64,000 nucleotides of DNA from Acidobacteria bacterium OLB17 (GTDB taxonomy: Bacteria; Acidobacteriota; Blastocatellia; Pyrinomonadales; Pyrinomonadaceae), in the NCBI GenBank assembly GCA_001567505.1, contig LLEU01000030.1:1-64000 (forward strand). Direction: 5' to 3'. Below, piece by piece: positions 19,428 to 30,136 of the stretch. The notes under the pieces were generated by a model that worked only from the letters and a program-made list of their open reading frames with translations, made no database searches and was not told where the DNA came from. The stretch's first letter is position 1. Every line of letters begins with the position of its first letter. Both the position numbers and the translations under genes were made by a program.

Positions 19428-22349
19428 ATGAATCAGGCAAGAGTCGCCATCAGAATCTTCTTCTACTGTCTGCTGATCGGTGTCTTTACGTTGGGCACTG
19501 CTTACCAGACTCAGGCACAATCACAGGCCTTGAACGGCCAGATCGAAGGCACGATCACCGACGCTTCGGGCGGTGCGGTTCCAAATGCGACGGTCGTCGT
19601 AAAAAATACGCAGACCGGTACAGAGCGAACAATTACGACCGACGGCAATGGTGTTTACAGAGCTCCGCTGCTTCCGCTCGGAACCTACCAGGTAACCGTG
19701 TCGGCGCCGAATTACAAACGCCTCGTTCGCGAAGGCATCACCCTCACGACGGGACAAACGGCTACGGTCAACGGCGTGCTTGAGGTCGGCGATGTTTCGG
19801 CGACCGTGACGGTAAACGCGGACGCGCCGATTGCCGATTCAGCAAAGATCGACTTGGGCCGCGTTATGAACGCGCGCGAAGTTGAGAACCTGCCGCTTGT
19901 TTCGCGTAACCCTTACAACTACGCACTCCTGCAGGCGAACGTTACGGGCCGTCCGAACGCCGAGTTCGGCGTGCCGCGTATCAACGCGAATGGCTACACG
20001 CGTCGAACGAACTACCAACTCGACGGAAATAACAACACTCAGCAGGATCGCGGCGGCATTCGTCTAATGCCGATCTCTGATACGTTCATCAGCGAAGTGC
20101 AGCTTGTTACGAATGGTTTTGCTCCCGAGTTCGGTAACACGCCCGGCTTGATCATGAATGCGATCACGCCTTCGGGCACCAACTCGTTCCACGGCGAAGC
20201 AAGCTATCGTTTCCGCAGGACCCCGATGTCATCCCGGCCGTTCAACACCTCGCCTTTCTCGATGAAACCCGAGACCAAGGTTGACGACATTACAGGTTCG
20301 ATCGGTGGGCCGATCATCAAGGATCGCTGGCATTTCTATGGCGGTTACGAGTGGGTTCAGCGTGACCTTGGCGGCGAGCCGCAGCGTATTATTACCGTCA
20401 CCGAAGCGAATAAAGCGGCCTTGATCGCAGCCGGTGTGCCAGCATCCGCATTTCCGACCGCCATTCCGGCCGCACAAAAGGTCAACTTCTTCATTTTCAG
20501 AACCGACGCACAGCTAAACACCAACAATCGGCTAAGCGGTCGGTTCAATTATTTTAAGAACATTTCCCCCGACAACATCGGCGGCGGGTTGACAACACTC
20601 GAGCGAAGTATCGACTTCCTTGACAAATCCTATTCGGTTGGCCTCCAGCTTGTTTCGACCATAGGTTCGAACTTCCTGAACGAGCTCCGCTATCAGTATG
20701 CGAAGCGTGATTCGCGAAACATCGCGAACTCGCATTCGGGTACGGGGCCGAGCATTGTGATCACTGGCGTTGCGAACTTCGGAGCGCCCGAGAATGCGGA
20801 TACCATTGCACCGCTTCAGGTCACGAATCAGGTCCAGAATAACCTCACATGGACAAATGGCGACCACGTAGCGAAATTTGGGTTCGGTTTCAATCACATT
20901 GCGGACACACGGCGAACCAACAAGTATGTTCGTTATACATTTTCGAGTATCGCGAACTATGTTGCAGCCAATACCGGCGCAAACCCGTTCGCTTACACGC
21001 GATTCGACCAGGTCTTTGGCGACACTAACATTAAGTACGACAGCACGTTCTTCAACTTCTTTGCGCAGGACGACTGGAAGGTCACGCGCAAGCTGAAGAT
21101 CAATTACGGTGTTCGTTACGACCTTTACAATATTCCGAAGGCTGATCAGAGCGCTGTTTATGAGCCGTCGCGGCATTTCAAGGTGGACAAGAACAACTTC
21201 GCTCCGCGGCTTGGTTTGGTATATGGCCTAAGGGACGGCAAGCGTCCGACCGTGATCCGTGCCAGTGCTGGCCTCTACTACGATACGGTCTATCTTGACT
21301 TTTATCAGAGGGCACTGCAGGCTAACGGCAGTCCGACGTTCTTCACGGTCTCCTTCACGAATCCGGCCACGCCGGGAGCACCGGGATTCCCGAACAATGT
21401 TTCGACCGGAACGCCTCCTCGACAGGACATCACGGCCATCGCATCCGATTTCGAGAATATGTATGCAATACATGCAAATGCTCAGATCGAACAAGCGTTG
21501 ACCGAGGATCTCTCGTTCACGGTCGGCTACATTCACTCTAGTGGCCGCCATATTCCGCTCTACAGGAGCGTCAACCGGATCAATCCGGTCGGTGCTCTTG
21601 CTGACGGCCGGCCGATCTACAGCGACACGGTAAGTGCCGCGACCCGAATGGATCCGCGGTTCAATAACATCCTGCTTGCTGAGGCGGCGGGAAATTCGAA
21701 TTACAACGCCCTGACCGTCCAGCTTAACAAGCGATTTTCGAAGGGTTATCAGTTCAGTGCGAACTACACTCTTTCAAAATCGATGGACGACGCTCCTGAG
21801 CAGAACCTTGTGGCGACGCAGGCGGGCGGACTTGTGGTTCAGGATCCGACCAATCGCAAACGCGATTATGGGCCGTCGCTTGCCGATCAGCGGCACACGT
21901 TCGTGCTGAGCTTTGTCGGCCGTCCGGATTTCCATTTCGAGAACAAGGCGTGGAATTATGTTCTGAACAATAATCAGTTCGGTATCATTGCCACGGCCAA
22001 TAGCGGCGAGCGATACAATATCGTTGCTTCGACGGATATCAATCACGACGGATACAGCGGTACTGACAATCCGGTCGGAGTCACTCGTAATTCGGGTGTC
22101 ACGCCGAAGCAGTTCAATGTTGATTTCCGTTACTCCCGGTTCATACCATTCACCGAAAGACTCCGCCTTGAGGTCTTCGCTGAGTTCGTGAACGTCTTCA
22201 ACATCAACAGCGTCTATCAGATCAACGGCCTGACCGTTCCGACAGACGCACTTGGGAATCCGACGGCTCCTTTGCCCAACAGGAGCAACCGTCCGGTAGC
22301 CTCGCTTGATGCCCGACAAATGCAGATCGGACTCAAGTTCCGCTTCTAA
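19428..22349 (+). CDS. Oar-like TonB-dependent outer-membrane receptor
   Basis: 973 residues. A signal peptide (to about residue 30, ending TQAQSQA) is followed by a carboxypeptidase-regulatory-like domain (about 33-115: GTITDASGGAVPNATVVVKN, GVYRAPLLPLGTYQVTV). Then come a plug region (NYQLDGNNNTQ, GFAPEFGNTPG) and a long beta barrel ending in the aromatic LKFRF, as outer-membrane proteins do. This Oar/SusC-like architecture is abundant in Acidobacteria and imports large or scarce nutrients with TonB energy. A terminator lies after it and a separate transporter mini-operon follows, so the ligand cannot be deduced. Confidence 0.92.
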   Translation: MNQARVAIRIFFYCLLIGVFTLGTAYQTQAQSQALNGQIEGTITDASGGAVPNATVVVKNTQTGTERTITTDGNGVYRAPLLPLGTYQVTVSAPNYKRLVREGITLTTGQTATVNGVLEVGDVSATVTVNADAPIADSAKIDLGRVMNAREVENLPLVSRNPYNYALLQANVTGRPNAEFGVPRINANGYTRRTNYQLDGNNNTQQDRGGIRLMPISDTFISEVQLVTNGFAPEFGNTPGLIMNAITPSGTNSFHGEASYRFRRTPMSSRPFNTSPFSMKPETKVDDITGSIGGPIIKDRWHFYGGYEWVQRDLGGEPQRIITVTEANKAALIAAGVPASAFPTAIPAAQKVNFFIFRTDAQLNTNNRLSGRFNYFKNISPDNIGGGLTTLERSIDFLDKSYSVGLQLVSTIGSNFLNELRYQYAKRDSRNIANSHSGTGPSIVITGVANFGAPENADTIAPLQVTNQVQNNLTWTNGDHVAKFGFGFNHIADTRRTNKYVRYTFSSIANYVAANTGANPFAYTRFDQVFGDTNIKYDSTFFNFFAQDDWKVTRKLKINYGVRYDLYNIPKADQSAVYEPSRHFKVDKNNFAPRLGLVYGLRDGKRPTVIRASAGLYYDTVYLDFYQRALQANGSPTFFTVSFTNPATPGAPGFPNNVSTGTPPRQDITAIASDFENMYAIHANAQIEQALTEDLSFTVGYIHSSGRHIPLYRSVNRINPVGALADGRPIYSDTVSAATRMDPRFNNILLAEAAGNSNYNALTVQLNKRFSKGYQFSANYTLSKSMDDAPEQNLVATQAGGLVVQDPTNRKRDYGPSLADQRHTFVLSFVGRPDFHFENKAWNYVLNNNQFGIIATANSGERYNIVASTDINHDGYSGTDNPVGVTRNSGVTPKQFNVDFRYSRFIPFTERLRLEVFAEFVNVFNINSVYQINGLTVPTDALGNPTAPLPNRSNRPVASLDARQMQIGLKFRF

Positions 22350-22364
22350 AAGAAGTGTTTTGAT

Positions 22365-22410
22365 CCGCCGGAGCTTTCGAAATTTTGAAACTCCGGCGGG
22401 TCTTTCTCTC
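22365..22410 (+). terminator. Rho-independent terminator after the TonB receptor
   Basis: Stem CCGCCGGAG (22365-22373) with CTCCGGCGG (22391-22399), then GTCTTTCTCTCCCC. It starts 15 bases after the receptor stop. Confidence 0.78.
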
Positions 22411-22426
22411 CCCTTCCATATTCGCG

Positions 22427-22567
22427 ATGCAAGATACGACAAAGAATGAAGACCCGCCGGTCGAGAGATCGGACGCTTGGTGGTACAAGGTATATTTCGC
22501 TGTCCTCGTGACGACGGTCGTCGTGATCGCACTTCTTCAGGCTTTTACTTATTACTTTTCCAACTAG
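22427..22567 (+). CDS. 46-residue single-span membrane protein preceding a sodium symporter
   Basis: Starts at the ATG in TTCGCGATGCAAG and reads MQDTTKNEDPPVERSDAWW followed by a single hydrophobic helix (about residues 20-42, YKVYFAVLVTTVVVIALLQAF). It ends six bases before the symporter start, so the two are surely co-translated. Small one-helix proteins encoded beside transporters are often accessory subunits; that role is inferred. An in-frame upstream ATG at 22385 overlaps the terminator and is rejected. Confidence 0.72.
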   Translation: MQDTTKNEDPPVERSDAWWYKVYFAVLVTTVVVIALLQAFTYYFSN

Positions 22568-22573
22568 AATAAA

Positions 22574-24247
22574 ATGAGACCTTTGGATTGGGCGGTCGTT
22601 GTCGCATACCTTGTTTACGTCATCTGGGACGGTATTCGGATGACCAAGCACAGCGGGAACGTCGAGGGCTATTTCCTCGCGAACCGCAGCCTTCCGTGGT
22701 GGGCGGTCGGGCTTTCGGTAATGGCAACGCAGCTCTCTGCGATCACGCTTGTGGGTACGACCGGCCAGGCGTATTCGGACGGGATGCGCTTTATCCAGTT
22801 CTACTACGGACTGCCGCTCGCAATGGTGATCCTTTGCGTGACGGCGGTCCCATTCTTTTACCGAGCGAACGTTTACACAGCTTACGAATATCTCGAAAGG
22901 CGTTTTGATGCGAAGGTGCGCAGCCTCACGAGCTTCTTCTTTCTGATCTCACGCGGACTTGGTGTGGGCGTGATCATTGCCGCTCCGTCAGTGATCCTGT
23001 CGATCGTGCTCGGCTGGCACGAAATGACGACCATTTTTGTGATCGGCATCTCGACGACGATCTATACGATGATCGGCGGCGTACAGGCTGTCACGTGGAC
23101 GGACGTCAAGCAGATGTTCGTCATCTTCTTCGGACTGACGGTTGTTATCTTCGTGATCATTTCACAGTTCCCGGCCGGCGTTTCCTTTGCGGACGGGCTC
23201 ACGCTCGCAGGTGCGACCGGCAAACTCACGACCGTAAGCCTTAGCTTCGACCTAAAAGAAAAATACACGCTTTGGTCGGGAATGATCGGCGGCCTTTTCC
23301 TGTTCCTCTCGTATTTTGGCTGCGATCAGAGTCAGGTGCAGCGATTTCTGACGGCAAAATCGGTATCAGAAGGCCGAACGTCGCTCCTTATGAGCGCGTT
23401 CTTGAAGATACCGATGCAGTTCATGATCCTGCTCGTCGGTGTGCTTGTCTTCGTTTTTTATCAATTCACGGCGCCGCCGATGATCTTTAATCAGGTCGAG
23501 ACCGGCAAGGTTGCCGAAACCGCACAGTATCAAACCCTCAAAGGCGAATTCGACACGGCTCATCAAAAGCGTGAAACGGCCGCCGAGCATTTTCTGCAGG
23601 AGCGGACCGACGCGACAAGACAGGAGTATCTTGCCGCTGACAAGGCCTTCAACGCCTCAAGAAAGAATGCGGTCGAATACGTAAAGTCAGCGACGAAGAA
23701 CGACAGCTTCAACGACGTGAACTACGTCTTTCCGACATTCGTTGTTCAGAATATGCCAATGGGTGTGATCGGCCTGATCATCGCTGCGATCTTCGCTGCG
23801 GCGATGTCATCGATCTCTGCCGAACTTAATGCGCTCGCGACCGCGACGACGATCGATTTTTACCGACGGCATTTCAATAAGGACGGGACGGACAAACAGT
23901 ATGTCTTTTTTGGCAGGATCGCGACATTCGTCTGGGGATTGTTCGCCTGTATTGTCGCAACTTATGCGACAAATCTCGGTTCGTTGATCGAGGTCGTGAA
24001 CAAGTTCGGGTCATTTTTCTACGGCTCTCTTCTGGGAGTCTTCGTGCTCGCCTTTGCCGTAAAAAGGGCGCGTGCACGCGGAGCCTTTTTCGGGCTTCTC
24101 TTCGGGATCGCGTCCGTGTGGGTCGCGAGTCATTTTACGGATATCGAGTTTTTGTGGTTCAACGTTGTTGGATGCGTGGTCACGGTGGCCGCGGGTTATC
24201 TGATCAGCCTGACCGATAAAGGAGGAATTGATGTTGTTGAAGCTTAG
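22574..24247 (+). CDS. Sodium:solute symporter (SSS family)
   Basis: 557 residues, about 13 membrane segments. Family marks include [26 protein letters not shown] near the N-terminus and a GIST...[13 protein letters not shown] stretch in the middle. An unusual hydrophilic insert (about residues 308-378: [36 protein letters not shown]) looks helical and interrupts the membrane core. The family couples sodium entry to uptake of sugars, amino acids or vitamins. It overlaps the start of the PIG-L deacetylase gene by 17 bases, hinting that an N-acetylated compound is imported; this is only context. Confidence 0.9.
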   Translation: MRPLDWAVVVAYLVYVIWDGIRMTKHSGNVEGYFLANRSLPWWAVGLSVMATQLSAITLVGTTGQAYSDGMRFIQFYYGLPLAMVILCVTAVPFFYRANVYTAYEYLERRFDAKVRSLTSFFFLISRGLGVGVIIAAPSVILSIVLGWHEMTTIFVIGISTTIYTMIGGVQAVTWTDVKQMFVIFFGLTVVIFVIISQFPAGVSFADGLTLAGATGKLTTVSLSFDLKEKYTLWSGMIGGLFLFLSYFGCDQSQVQRFLTAKSVSEGRTSLLMSAFLKIPMQFMILLVGVLVFVFYQFTAPPMIFNQVETGKVAETAQYQTLKGEFDTAHQKRETAAEHFLQERTDATRQEYLAADKAFNASRKNAVEYVKSATKNDSFNDVNYVFPTFVVQNMPMGVIGLIIAAIFAAAMSSISAELNALATATTIDFYRRHFNKDGTDKQYVFFGRIATFVWGLFACIVATYATNLGSLIEVVNKFGSFFYGSLLGVFVLAFAVKRARARGAFFGLLFGIASVWVASHFTDIEFLWFNVVGCVVTVAAGYLISLTDKGGIDVVEA

Positions 24248-24926
24248 GAAGTTCACTGTTCTCTCACTGCTGCTTGTTCTATCCCTGCTGAACGTGCCGA
24301 CCGCGAAGGCGCAGGTTCGGCCAGTTTATGATATGGGGGCGATCGGCCTCGGGCAGCAGCTCAAGCGTTTGCAGACAACCGCAAGCGCGATGCACACGGG
24401 TGCACACCCTGACGACGAGGATTCGAATCTGATCGCGTTCCTGGCGCGTGGTGAGCACGCCCGTACTGTCTATCTCGCACTCAATCGCGGCGAAGGCGGC
24501 CAGAATGTTATCGGACCGGAGCTTTTTGAGCCATTGGGCGTTATTCGAACCGAAGAACTTCTGCAGGCCCGTCGCCTTGACGGCGGCCAGCAGATGTTCA
24601 CGAACGTGATGGATTACGGTTTCTCGAAGACGCGCGCCGAAGCAGCGAGGATATGGGGCGAACAGCCGACGCTTGCCGAAATGGTGCGGGCCATCAGGAC
24701 ATTCCGTCCGCTCGTGATCATCAGCCGCTTTTCCGGGACGCCCGCCGACGGGCACGGACAACATCAGCTCGCAGGCTATCTGACTCCGCTCGCGTATAAG
24801 GCCGCAGCCGATCCGAATCAGTTCCCTGAACAGATAAAAGAGGGCCTGCTCCCGTGGCAGGCGAAAAAGCTCTACATGGGGCAAGGCTTCTCGCTCCGGC
24901 CGGCGAGAAGGTGTCCGTTACGGTAG
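24231..24926 (+). CDS. PIG-L family deacetylase, N-terminal part (gene frameshifted near 24890)
   Basis: Starts at ATG 24231, six bases after an AGGAGG site and inside the symporter gene, with a signal peptide ([18 protein letters not shown]). Zinc motifs AHPDDEDSN and GHGQHQ mark the LmbE/PIG-L N-deacetylase fold. After KKLYMGQGF the frame becomes nonsense ([10 protein letters not shown], stop), while the next frame continues with [24 protein letters not shown], the expected continuation. One missing base at about 24885-24905 explains this. The two parts together would make about 880 residues. Members remove N-acetyl groups from sugars or lipids; the exact substrate is unknown. Confidence 0.85.
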   Translation: MLLKLRKFTVLSLLLVLSLLNVPTAKAQVRPVYDMGAIGLGQQLKRLQTTASAMHTGAHPDDEDSNLIAFLARGEHARTVYLALNRGEGGQNVIGPELFEPLGVIRTEELLQARRLDGGQQMFTNVMDYGFSKTRAEAARIWGEQPTLAEMVRAIRTFRPLVIISRFSGTPADGHGQHQLAGYLTPLAYKAAADPNQFPEQIKEGLLPWQAKKLYMGQGFSLRPARRCPLR

Positions 24927-26875
24927 ATACCGGCCATTTTGACCCGCTCATCGGGCGTTCCTATGCCGAGATCGCGAGCGAAGGCAGAAGCCAGCATAAG
25001 ACGCAGGAGATGGGCACGATCGAACGCCGAGGTGTTCAGTTCTCGGGCGAAAAGCTCCTCGATTCGAAGGTTCCGACCAACGCCTCGGAGAACGGCGTCT
25101 TCGACGGGATCGATACCTCGATCACCGGTATTGCGAAGCTCACGAATGACAATGAACCGGGCCTTGCTGGAAAACTTGCCGCTCTGCAGGCGACCGCCAG
25201 GAAGGCTCTCGACGATTACAATGCCTACACGCCGGAGAATATCGTTCCGACGCTTGCGAAAGGCGTTGCAGAGGCAAGGGCAGCAAAGGATGCGGCAAAG
25301 GATCCTTATGCCAAGGCGTTGATCGCAGAAAAGGAACAGGAATTTGCCCACGCGCTTCAACTTGCGGCAGGTGTCGTGGTCGATGCCCTCAGCGATACGG
25401 ACACGATCGTCGCGGGTGACTCCACTGGCGTTTCGGTAAAGGTCTTCGGAAAGGCCGCGACTGTCAAGAACGTAAAGCTGAATATGCCTTCGGGGTGGAG
25501 TGTGGAGGCCGCTCCCGAACCGAAGCCGGCTGGGAACTCGTTCTTCTTCCGGCCCGAAAAGGCAGATGCAGCTTCGTATTTCAAGATGACCGCCGCGTCG
25601 AATGCGTCGCCGACGCAGCCGTATTGGCTAGAGAAACCGCGACACAACTTCACGTTCGACTGGAGCGCGTCCGATGCGGTCAAGAACGCTCCGTTCCAGC
25701 ATAAGCTGGTCACTGCGGCCGTTGAGATGACGATCGGCGGCGTGGACATCACGGTCGAGCAGCCCGTCGAATATCGCTTTGCCGATGATATTCGCGGCGA
25801 ACTTCGACGCGACCTGAACGTCGTCCCGCTCGTTACCGTCGCACCGGACACTAACCTTTTGATCGTCCCTTCCTCCGGCAAAGAACAGAAGCAGCGAGTC
25901 GTTGTCTCGGTAACCAATCAGGCGCCGCGTGCGGTCAGCGGAACGCTCGGCCTTGCTCTCCCCGCAGGATGGCATTCTACGCCCGCCGCAGCTGATTTTA
26001 GTCTGAAAGCCAAGGGAGAAAAGACCGCGGCCACGTTCGACGTGACGATCCCGGCAGGCGCGAAGATCGGAAAATACGACCTGACAGTGAACGCGAAGGT
26101 CGGTGGTCAGGTGTTCGACCTCGCGATGCAGGAGATCGCCTATCCGCACATACAAACGCACCGCCGTTACACGCCGGCGACGATCGCGACCGAGGTCCTT
26201 GACCTTAAGGTCGCTCCGGTCCGCGTTGGCTATATTATGGGCAGCGGCGACGCGGTCCCGGCGGCGATCAAACGGCTCGGCCTTTCCGTGACGATGCTCG
26301 AGGAGAAAGACCTTGCAACGGGCGATCTTTCGCGTTTTGACACGATCGTTGTCGGTGTTCGTGCGTCGCAGGTCCGTCCGGATTTTGTGGCGAACAACGG
26401 CCGGCTGCTCGATTTTGTGAAGAAAGGCGGCACGCTCATCGTGCAGTACCAGCAGAATCAGATCATTCAGAACAATATGCTGCCGTTCCCGGCGAAGATG
26501 GATTCTGTGACAAAGGGCAAGCAGCGCATCTCGAACGTCCGCGTCGTTGACGAAACGGCTCCCGTGAAGATGCTTGTCCCCAATGATCCGATCTTCAATT
26601 ACCCGAACAAGATCGTCCAGAGCGATTGGGATAACTGGGTGCAGGAGCGGAATCTTTATACGCTTACACAGCTCGATCCGCAGTGGGTCGCGTTGACCGA
26701 GACCGCCGACGAGGGTGAAGACCCTGTGACAGGCGGCCTTATCTACGCAAAGCTCGGCAAGGGCGTTTACGTGTATAACGCGTTCTCGTTCTTCCGACAG
26801 CTGCCGGTCGGAACGCCCGGTGCATATCGTATGCTCGCAAATATGCTGAGCCTGCCGAAAGCACCATCCAAGTAA
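24854..26875 (+). CDS. PIG-L family deacetylase, C-terminal part (same gene as 24231)
   Basis: Open from 24854, but family-like sequence starts at about 24886 ([14 protein letters not shown]). It holds the rest of the deacetylase domain ([21 protein letters not shown]) and a long C-terminal region of beta-sandwich-type domains ([41 protein letters not shown]), ending in a Rossmann-like part ([39 protein letters not shown]) that resembles glutamine-amidotransferase-like folds. There is no ribosome site or plausible start of its own, so it is the tail of the frameshifted gene. Confidence 0.85.
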   Translation: MAGEKALHGARLLAPAGEKVSVTVDTGHFDPLIGRSYAEIASEGRSQHKTQEMGTIERRGVQFSGEKLLDSKVPTNASENGVFDGIDTSITGIAKLTNDNEPGLAGKLAALQATARKALDDYNAYTPENIVPTLAKGVAEARAAKDAAKDPYAKALIAEKEQEFAHALQLAAGVVVDALSDTDTIVAGDSTGVSVKVFGKAATVKNVKLNMPSGWSVEAAPEPKPAGNSFFFRPEKADAASYFKMTAASNASPTQPYWLEKPRHNFTFDWSASDAVKNAPFQHKLVTAAVEMTIGGVDITVEQPVEYRFADDIRGELRRDLNVVPLVTVAPDTNLLIVPSSGKEQKQRVVVSVTNQAPRAVSGTLGLALPAGWHSTPAAADFSLKAKGEKTAATFDVTIPAGAKIGKYDLTVNAKVGGQVFDLAMQEIAYPHIQTHRRYTPATIATEVLDLKVAPVRVGYIMGSGDAVPAAIKRLGLSVTMLEEKDLATGDLSRFDTIVVGVRASQVRPDFVANNGRLLDFVKKGGTLIVQYQQNQIIQNNMLPFPAKMDSVTKGKQRISNVRVVDETAPVKMLVPNDPIFNYPNKIVQSDWDNWVQERNLYTLTQLDPQWVALTETADEGEDPVTGGLIYAKLGKGVYVYNAFSFFRQLPVGTPGAYRMLANMLSLPKAPSK

Positions 26876-27005
26876 AGTTAGGTGTCGCCTCGCTTGCTGA
26901 ACGCGCGATCGGGCGGCACCGAAGGGAACAGACTGGGCATCGAACGGCGAATATTATTTGTTGGACGGTGCCCTTCGGCCTGTAAAGAAACGGAGAATTA
27001 TTACC

Positions 27006-28490
27006 GTGTCAGTTGAAAAAGAGAAATTTCCCGCCCCGAGTTACACTGAGAATGTCCTTGCCGACTGCTTCGAAGATGCTAAGCACTTCTTCCTTGAAGC
27101 GCTAGTTGACGTCGATCATGCGCACGCTATCATGCTCGCCGAACAGGGCATTATTACTGATGCCGAATTGAAGATGTTGCTCAATGCCTTGAGCAAACTC
27201 GACCTCGATGAGATCCGAGCGGCAAAATACGACGGCAGCTACGAGGACCTTTTCTTCCTGCTTCAGCGTGAGATCGCAAAGAATTGTGCGGATAAGGAAG
27301 TCGCCGGGAAGCTCCACACGGCACGCAGCCGCAACGACATCGATGTGACGATATATCGGCTCCACCTTCGCAAGGTCGTGCTGAAACTGCTTAGTGAGAC
27401 GATGGCATTGCGCGGCGTGATGCTCGATCTTGCATCGCAGCACCACGAGACGCTTATACCCGCGTACACGCACACGCAGCCAGCTCAACCGTCAACGCTC
27501 GCACATTTCCTGCTCGCGATAGCTGAGAATCTCGGGCGTGACGTTGGCCGGCTTCAACGCGCTTTCGAGAATATGAATTTCAGCCCATTGGGCGCGTGTG
27601 CCATCACCACGACGGGCTTTCCGATCAGCCGCGAGCGCACCGCCGACCTTCTCGGCTTTTCGGCCCCGACGGTAAATTCTTACGCCTCGATCGCCTCGAT
27701 CGATTACTTCACGGAACTGCTCGGTGCCGTAAGCGCACTGCTTGTGAACGTGGGCAAATTTGCGCAGGAATTCCTCTTAATGGCGATGCAGGAATTCGAC
27801 GTGATCGTTCTTTCTGACGGCTACGTTCAAGGATCATCGATAATGCCGCAAAAGCGGAATCCTGTTGCGATCGAGCATGTTCGTGCTATCGCAAGCAAAG
27901 GACTCGGGCAGGCGCTTGGCGTTCTGACCGCCGTCCACAATACGCCCTTTGGCGACATAAACGATTCCGAGGACGATATTCAGCCGTTGATCGCCGCGGC
28001 CGTTCGCGATGCGACACGTGCGGTATCGCTCCTGTCGAACAGTATGCGTGCTGCGACATTCAAGACCGAGACGCTTCGCCGCCGCGCCGAGGCGAATTTC
28101 ATTACAGTCACGGAATTGGCCGACACGATCGTCCGGAGCGAAGGCCTTTCGTTCCACATTTCGCACAAGATCGTCGGGACTGCTGTCCGTGCTGCACTCG
28201 CGGTCGATAAACACGAGCTGTCACCTGAGATCGTGCAGACCGCGGCGAATGAAGTTCTTGGCCGCCCGCTCTCGCTGACGGACGAGGATATCGCTGCCGC
28301 ACTTTCCGCTGAGAACTTTGTGAATATCCGTACGATCTACGGCGGAACGGCGCCGGAAGAGACGAGGCGTGCTCTCGCGGTCGAAAAAGAGAGGGAAGCG
28401 GCTGACGAGAAATGGCTTGAGGGCAAGAGAGCCCATCTTTCCGCTGCGGCATCAAGCCTGAAGGAAAAGGTCGCCGCCGCGATCGCCTGA
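27006..28490 (+). CDS. argH: Argininosuccinate lyase (ArgH) family protein
   Basis: 494 residues from a GTG with CGGAG nine bases upstream; a TTG 48 bases earlier is unlikely. The fumarase/aspartase superfamily signature is GSSIMPQKRNP, with KLHTARSRND, AYTHTQPAQPSTLAHF and NSYASIASIDYF. The enzyme splits argininosuccinate into arginine and fumarate. The usual N-terminal LWGGRF-type opening is missing and replaced by FPAPSYTENVLADCFEDAKHFF, and no other arginine gene is near, so a related C-N lyase with another substrate is possible. Confidence 0.82.
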   Translation: MSVEKEKFPAPSYTENVLADCFEDAKHFFLEALVDVDHAHAIMLAEQGIITDAELKMLLNALSKLDLDEIRAAKYDGSYEDLFFLLQREIAKNCADKEVAGKLHTARSRNDIDVTIYRLHLRKVVLKLLSETMALRGVMLDLASQHHETLIPAYTHTQPAQPSTLAHFLLAIAENLGRDVGRLQRAFENMNFSPLGACAITTTGFPISRERTADLLGFSAPTVNSYASIASIDYFTELLGAVSALLVNVGKFAQEFLLMAMQEFDVIVLSDGYVQGSSIMPQKRNPVAIEHVRAIASKGLGQALGVLTAVHNTPFGDINDSEDDIQPLIAAAVRDATRAVSLLSNSMRAATFKTETLRRRAEANFITVTELADTIVRSEGLSFHISHKIVGTAVRAALAVDKHELSPEIVQTAANEVLGRPLSLTDEDIAAALSAENFVNIRTIYGGTAPEETRRALAVEKEREAADEKWLEGKRAHLSAAASSLKEKVAAAIA

Positions 28491-28495
28491 CAAGC

Positions 28496-29887
28496 CTATT
28501 TGCGTTTCCAGCGAACGCCGAAAGGCGTATCTTCAAGGACGAATCCGCGGTCGCAAAGTATATCGCGGATCTCGTCCGACCGTCCGAAATCGCGCGATCG
28601 CCGCGCTTCATTCCGCTGCTTGATCAGAGCGGCGATGTCGGCGGGCAGCCATTCCTTTTCCGCCCGGCAAAATATACCTAAAACGGCATCAAAGCCCTCG
28701 ATCGCCTTGAAGACCTTGCGGCGATCCTCACTGCGAAGTGTCTGATCCGAGAGCGAAATGTTCACCTCACGGATCAGCGAATGAAGGGCGGCAAGCGCGG
28801 CGGCCGTGTTCAGATTATTATCCATGGCTGCCTCGAACTCCGCCTTGAAGGCCTCGATCGTCGCGTCGAAACTCGGCGTTTCGCCGTCCGCAAGGTGCTC
28901 GTCCCTGAGACGTCTAAAAAAGGCATGAAGCCGCGTAACGGTCGCCTGAGCGCCGTGCAGGTTCTCGGGCGTAAAATTCAGGGGTTTATCGAAGGGAACG
29001 GAAAGTAAAAGGTAGCGAACGGCGAGCGGGCTTATATCAAGTTTCGTTATATCGCGGAGCGTCAGGACGTTATTCGAGGTCTTTGACATTCGTTCGTCAT
29101 CGACGTTCAGGACCTCGCCGTGGAGCCAATAACGGACGAATGGTTTTCCGGTCGCACCCTCGCTCTGGGCGATCTCGTTCTCGTGATGCGGGAATTTTAG
29201 ATCGACGCCGCCTACGTGTATATCGAACGTCTCACCGAGAAATTCCATCGCCATTGCGGAACATTCGATATGCCAGCCCGGCCGCCCGCGTCCGAATGGT
29301 GCGTCCCAGCCGACGGGCTCGTCTTCGCGGACGGCCTTCCAGAGGACGAAGTCGCAGGCATTCACCTTTCGATAACGGTCCGCGTCCATGCGCTCACATT
29401 CAAAAGGTGAGGAAACGGTCACCTGCGAAAGCCGGCCGTACTCGGGGAATGAGGCGATCCGGAAATAGACGGATCCGTTGGATTCGTAGGCATGGCCGTT
29501 CTCGATAAGCCGTTCGATCAAGCGAATGATCTGCGGAATATGTTCGGTCGCCCGCGGCGTGTATTCCGGCCGTTCGCAGTTCAACGCGTCGATGTCTTCC
29601 CAGAAGACATCAACGAAATGTCGCGTAAGCTCGTCGAGCGAAATGCCTTGTCGCTCCGATTCGGCGATCGTGCGATCGTTCACGTCCGTCAGGTTCATCA
29701 CCTGTCGAACCTCGAACCCCTTGTATTTCAGGTATCTGCGAAGTACATCGCCGAAGATGAATGTGCGGAAATTGCCTATATGGGCGAAATTCCAAACGGT
29801 CGGCCCGCAAGTGTACATTCTGACCTCGCCGCCAATTGGCTCAAATTCCTCGATCTTGTTGGTCAAAGAATTGCGAAATCTCAGCAT
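28496..29887 (-). CDS. cysS: Cysteinyl-tRNA synthetase
   Basis: 463 residues, the usual length. The class I HIGH-type site is HIGN in CGPTVWNFAHIGNFRTF; zinc-site elements are GWHIECSAMA and HHENEIAQSE. The KMSKS loop reads RMSKT, an uncommon variant. The C-terminal KQRNEARRSRDFGRSDEIRD is typical of CysRS. It charges tRNA-Cys. It converges on the ArgH-type gene with five bases between. Confidence 0.96.
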   Translation of the reverse strand: MLRFRNSLTNKIEEFEPIGGEVRMYTCGPTVWNFAHIGNFRTFIFGDVLRRYLKYKGFEVRQVMNLTDVNDRTIAESERQGISLDELTRHFVDVFWEDIDALNCERPEYTPRATEHIPQIIRLIERLIENGHAYESNGSVYFRIASFPEYGRLSQVTVSSPFECERMDADRYRKVNACDFVLWKAVREDEPVGWDAPFGRGRPGWHIECSAMAMEFLGETFDIHVGGVDLKFPHHENEIAQSEGATGKPFVRYWLHGEVLNVDDERMSKTSNNVLTLRDITKLDISPLAVRYLLLSVPFDKPLNFTPENLHGAQATVTRLHAFFRRLRDEHLADGETPSFDATIEAFKAEFEAAMDNNLNTAAALAALHSLIREVNISLSDQTLRSEDRRKVFKAIEGFDAVLGIFCRAEKEWLPADIAALIKQRNEARRSRDFGRSDEIRDILCDRGFVLEDTPFGVRWKRK

Positions 29888-30136
29888 AGATACGGCTTCA
29901 CGCGAAAATGCGCTTGTCTTCAGTCAATTATACGCAGGCTTGGCAAATATGTGAAAAAGCGTCAGCAACACGGCCCGAGCGAACAAGCCCCCGGTCCGGC
30001 ACACATCTTTTTTCTTTACCTTTTGGCGAAAAAAAGTCTAAAATGTCAGGCAGTAGAAGCAACTCTTTAGCCGAGGTCGAACATCATAGCCCACGAAGAA
30101 GTACTACAATCAGGCAGCGATCTAATAGGTTCGACT

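Noticed and set aside
20532-21176. 214-codon minus-strand frame inside the TonB receptor
   Set aside because: Antisense shadow of a well-defined outer-membrane receptor.
24854-24885. Independent start for the C-terminal PIG-L part
   Set aside because: No ribosome site, and the first ten codons are the complement in frame of the N-terminal part.
26958-27005. TTG start for the ArgH-type lyase
   Set aside because: The extra residues are not family-like, and the GTG at 27006 has a better-placed ribosome site.
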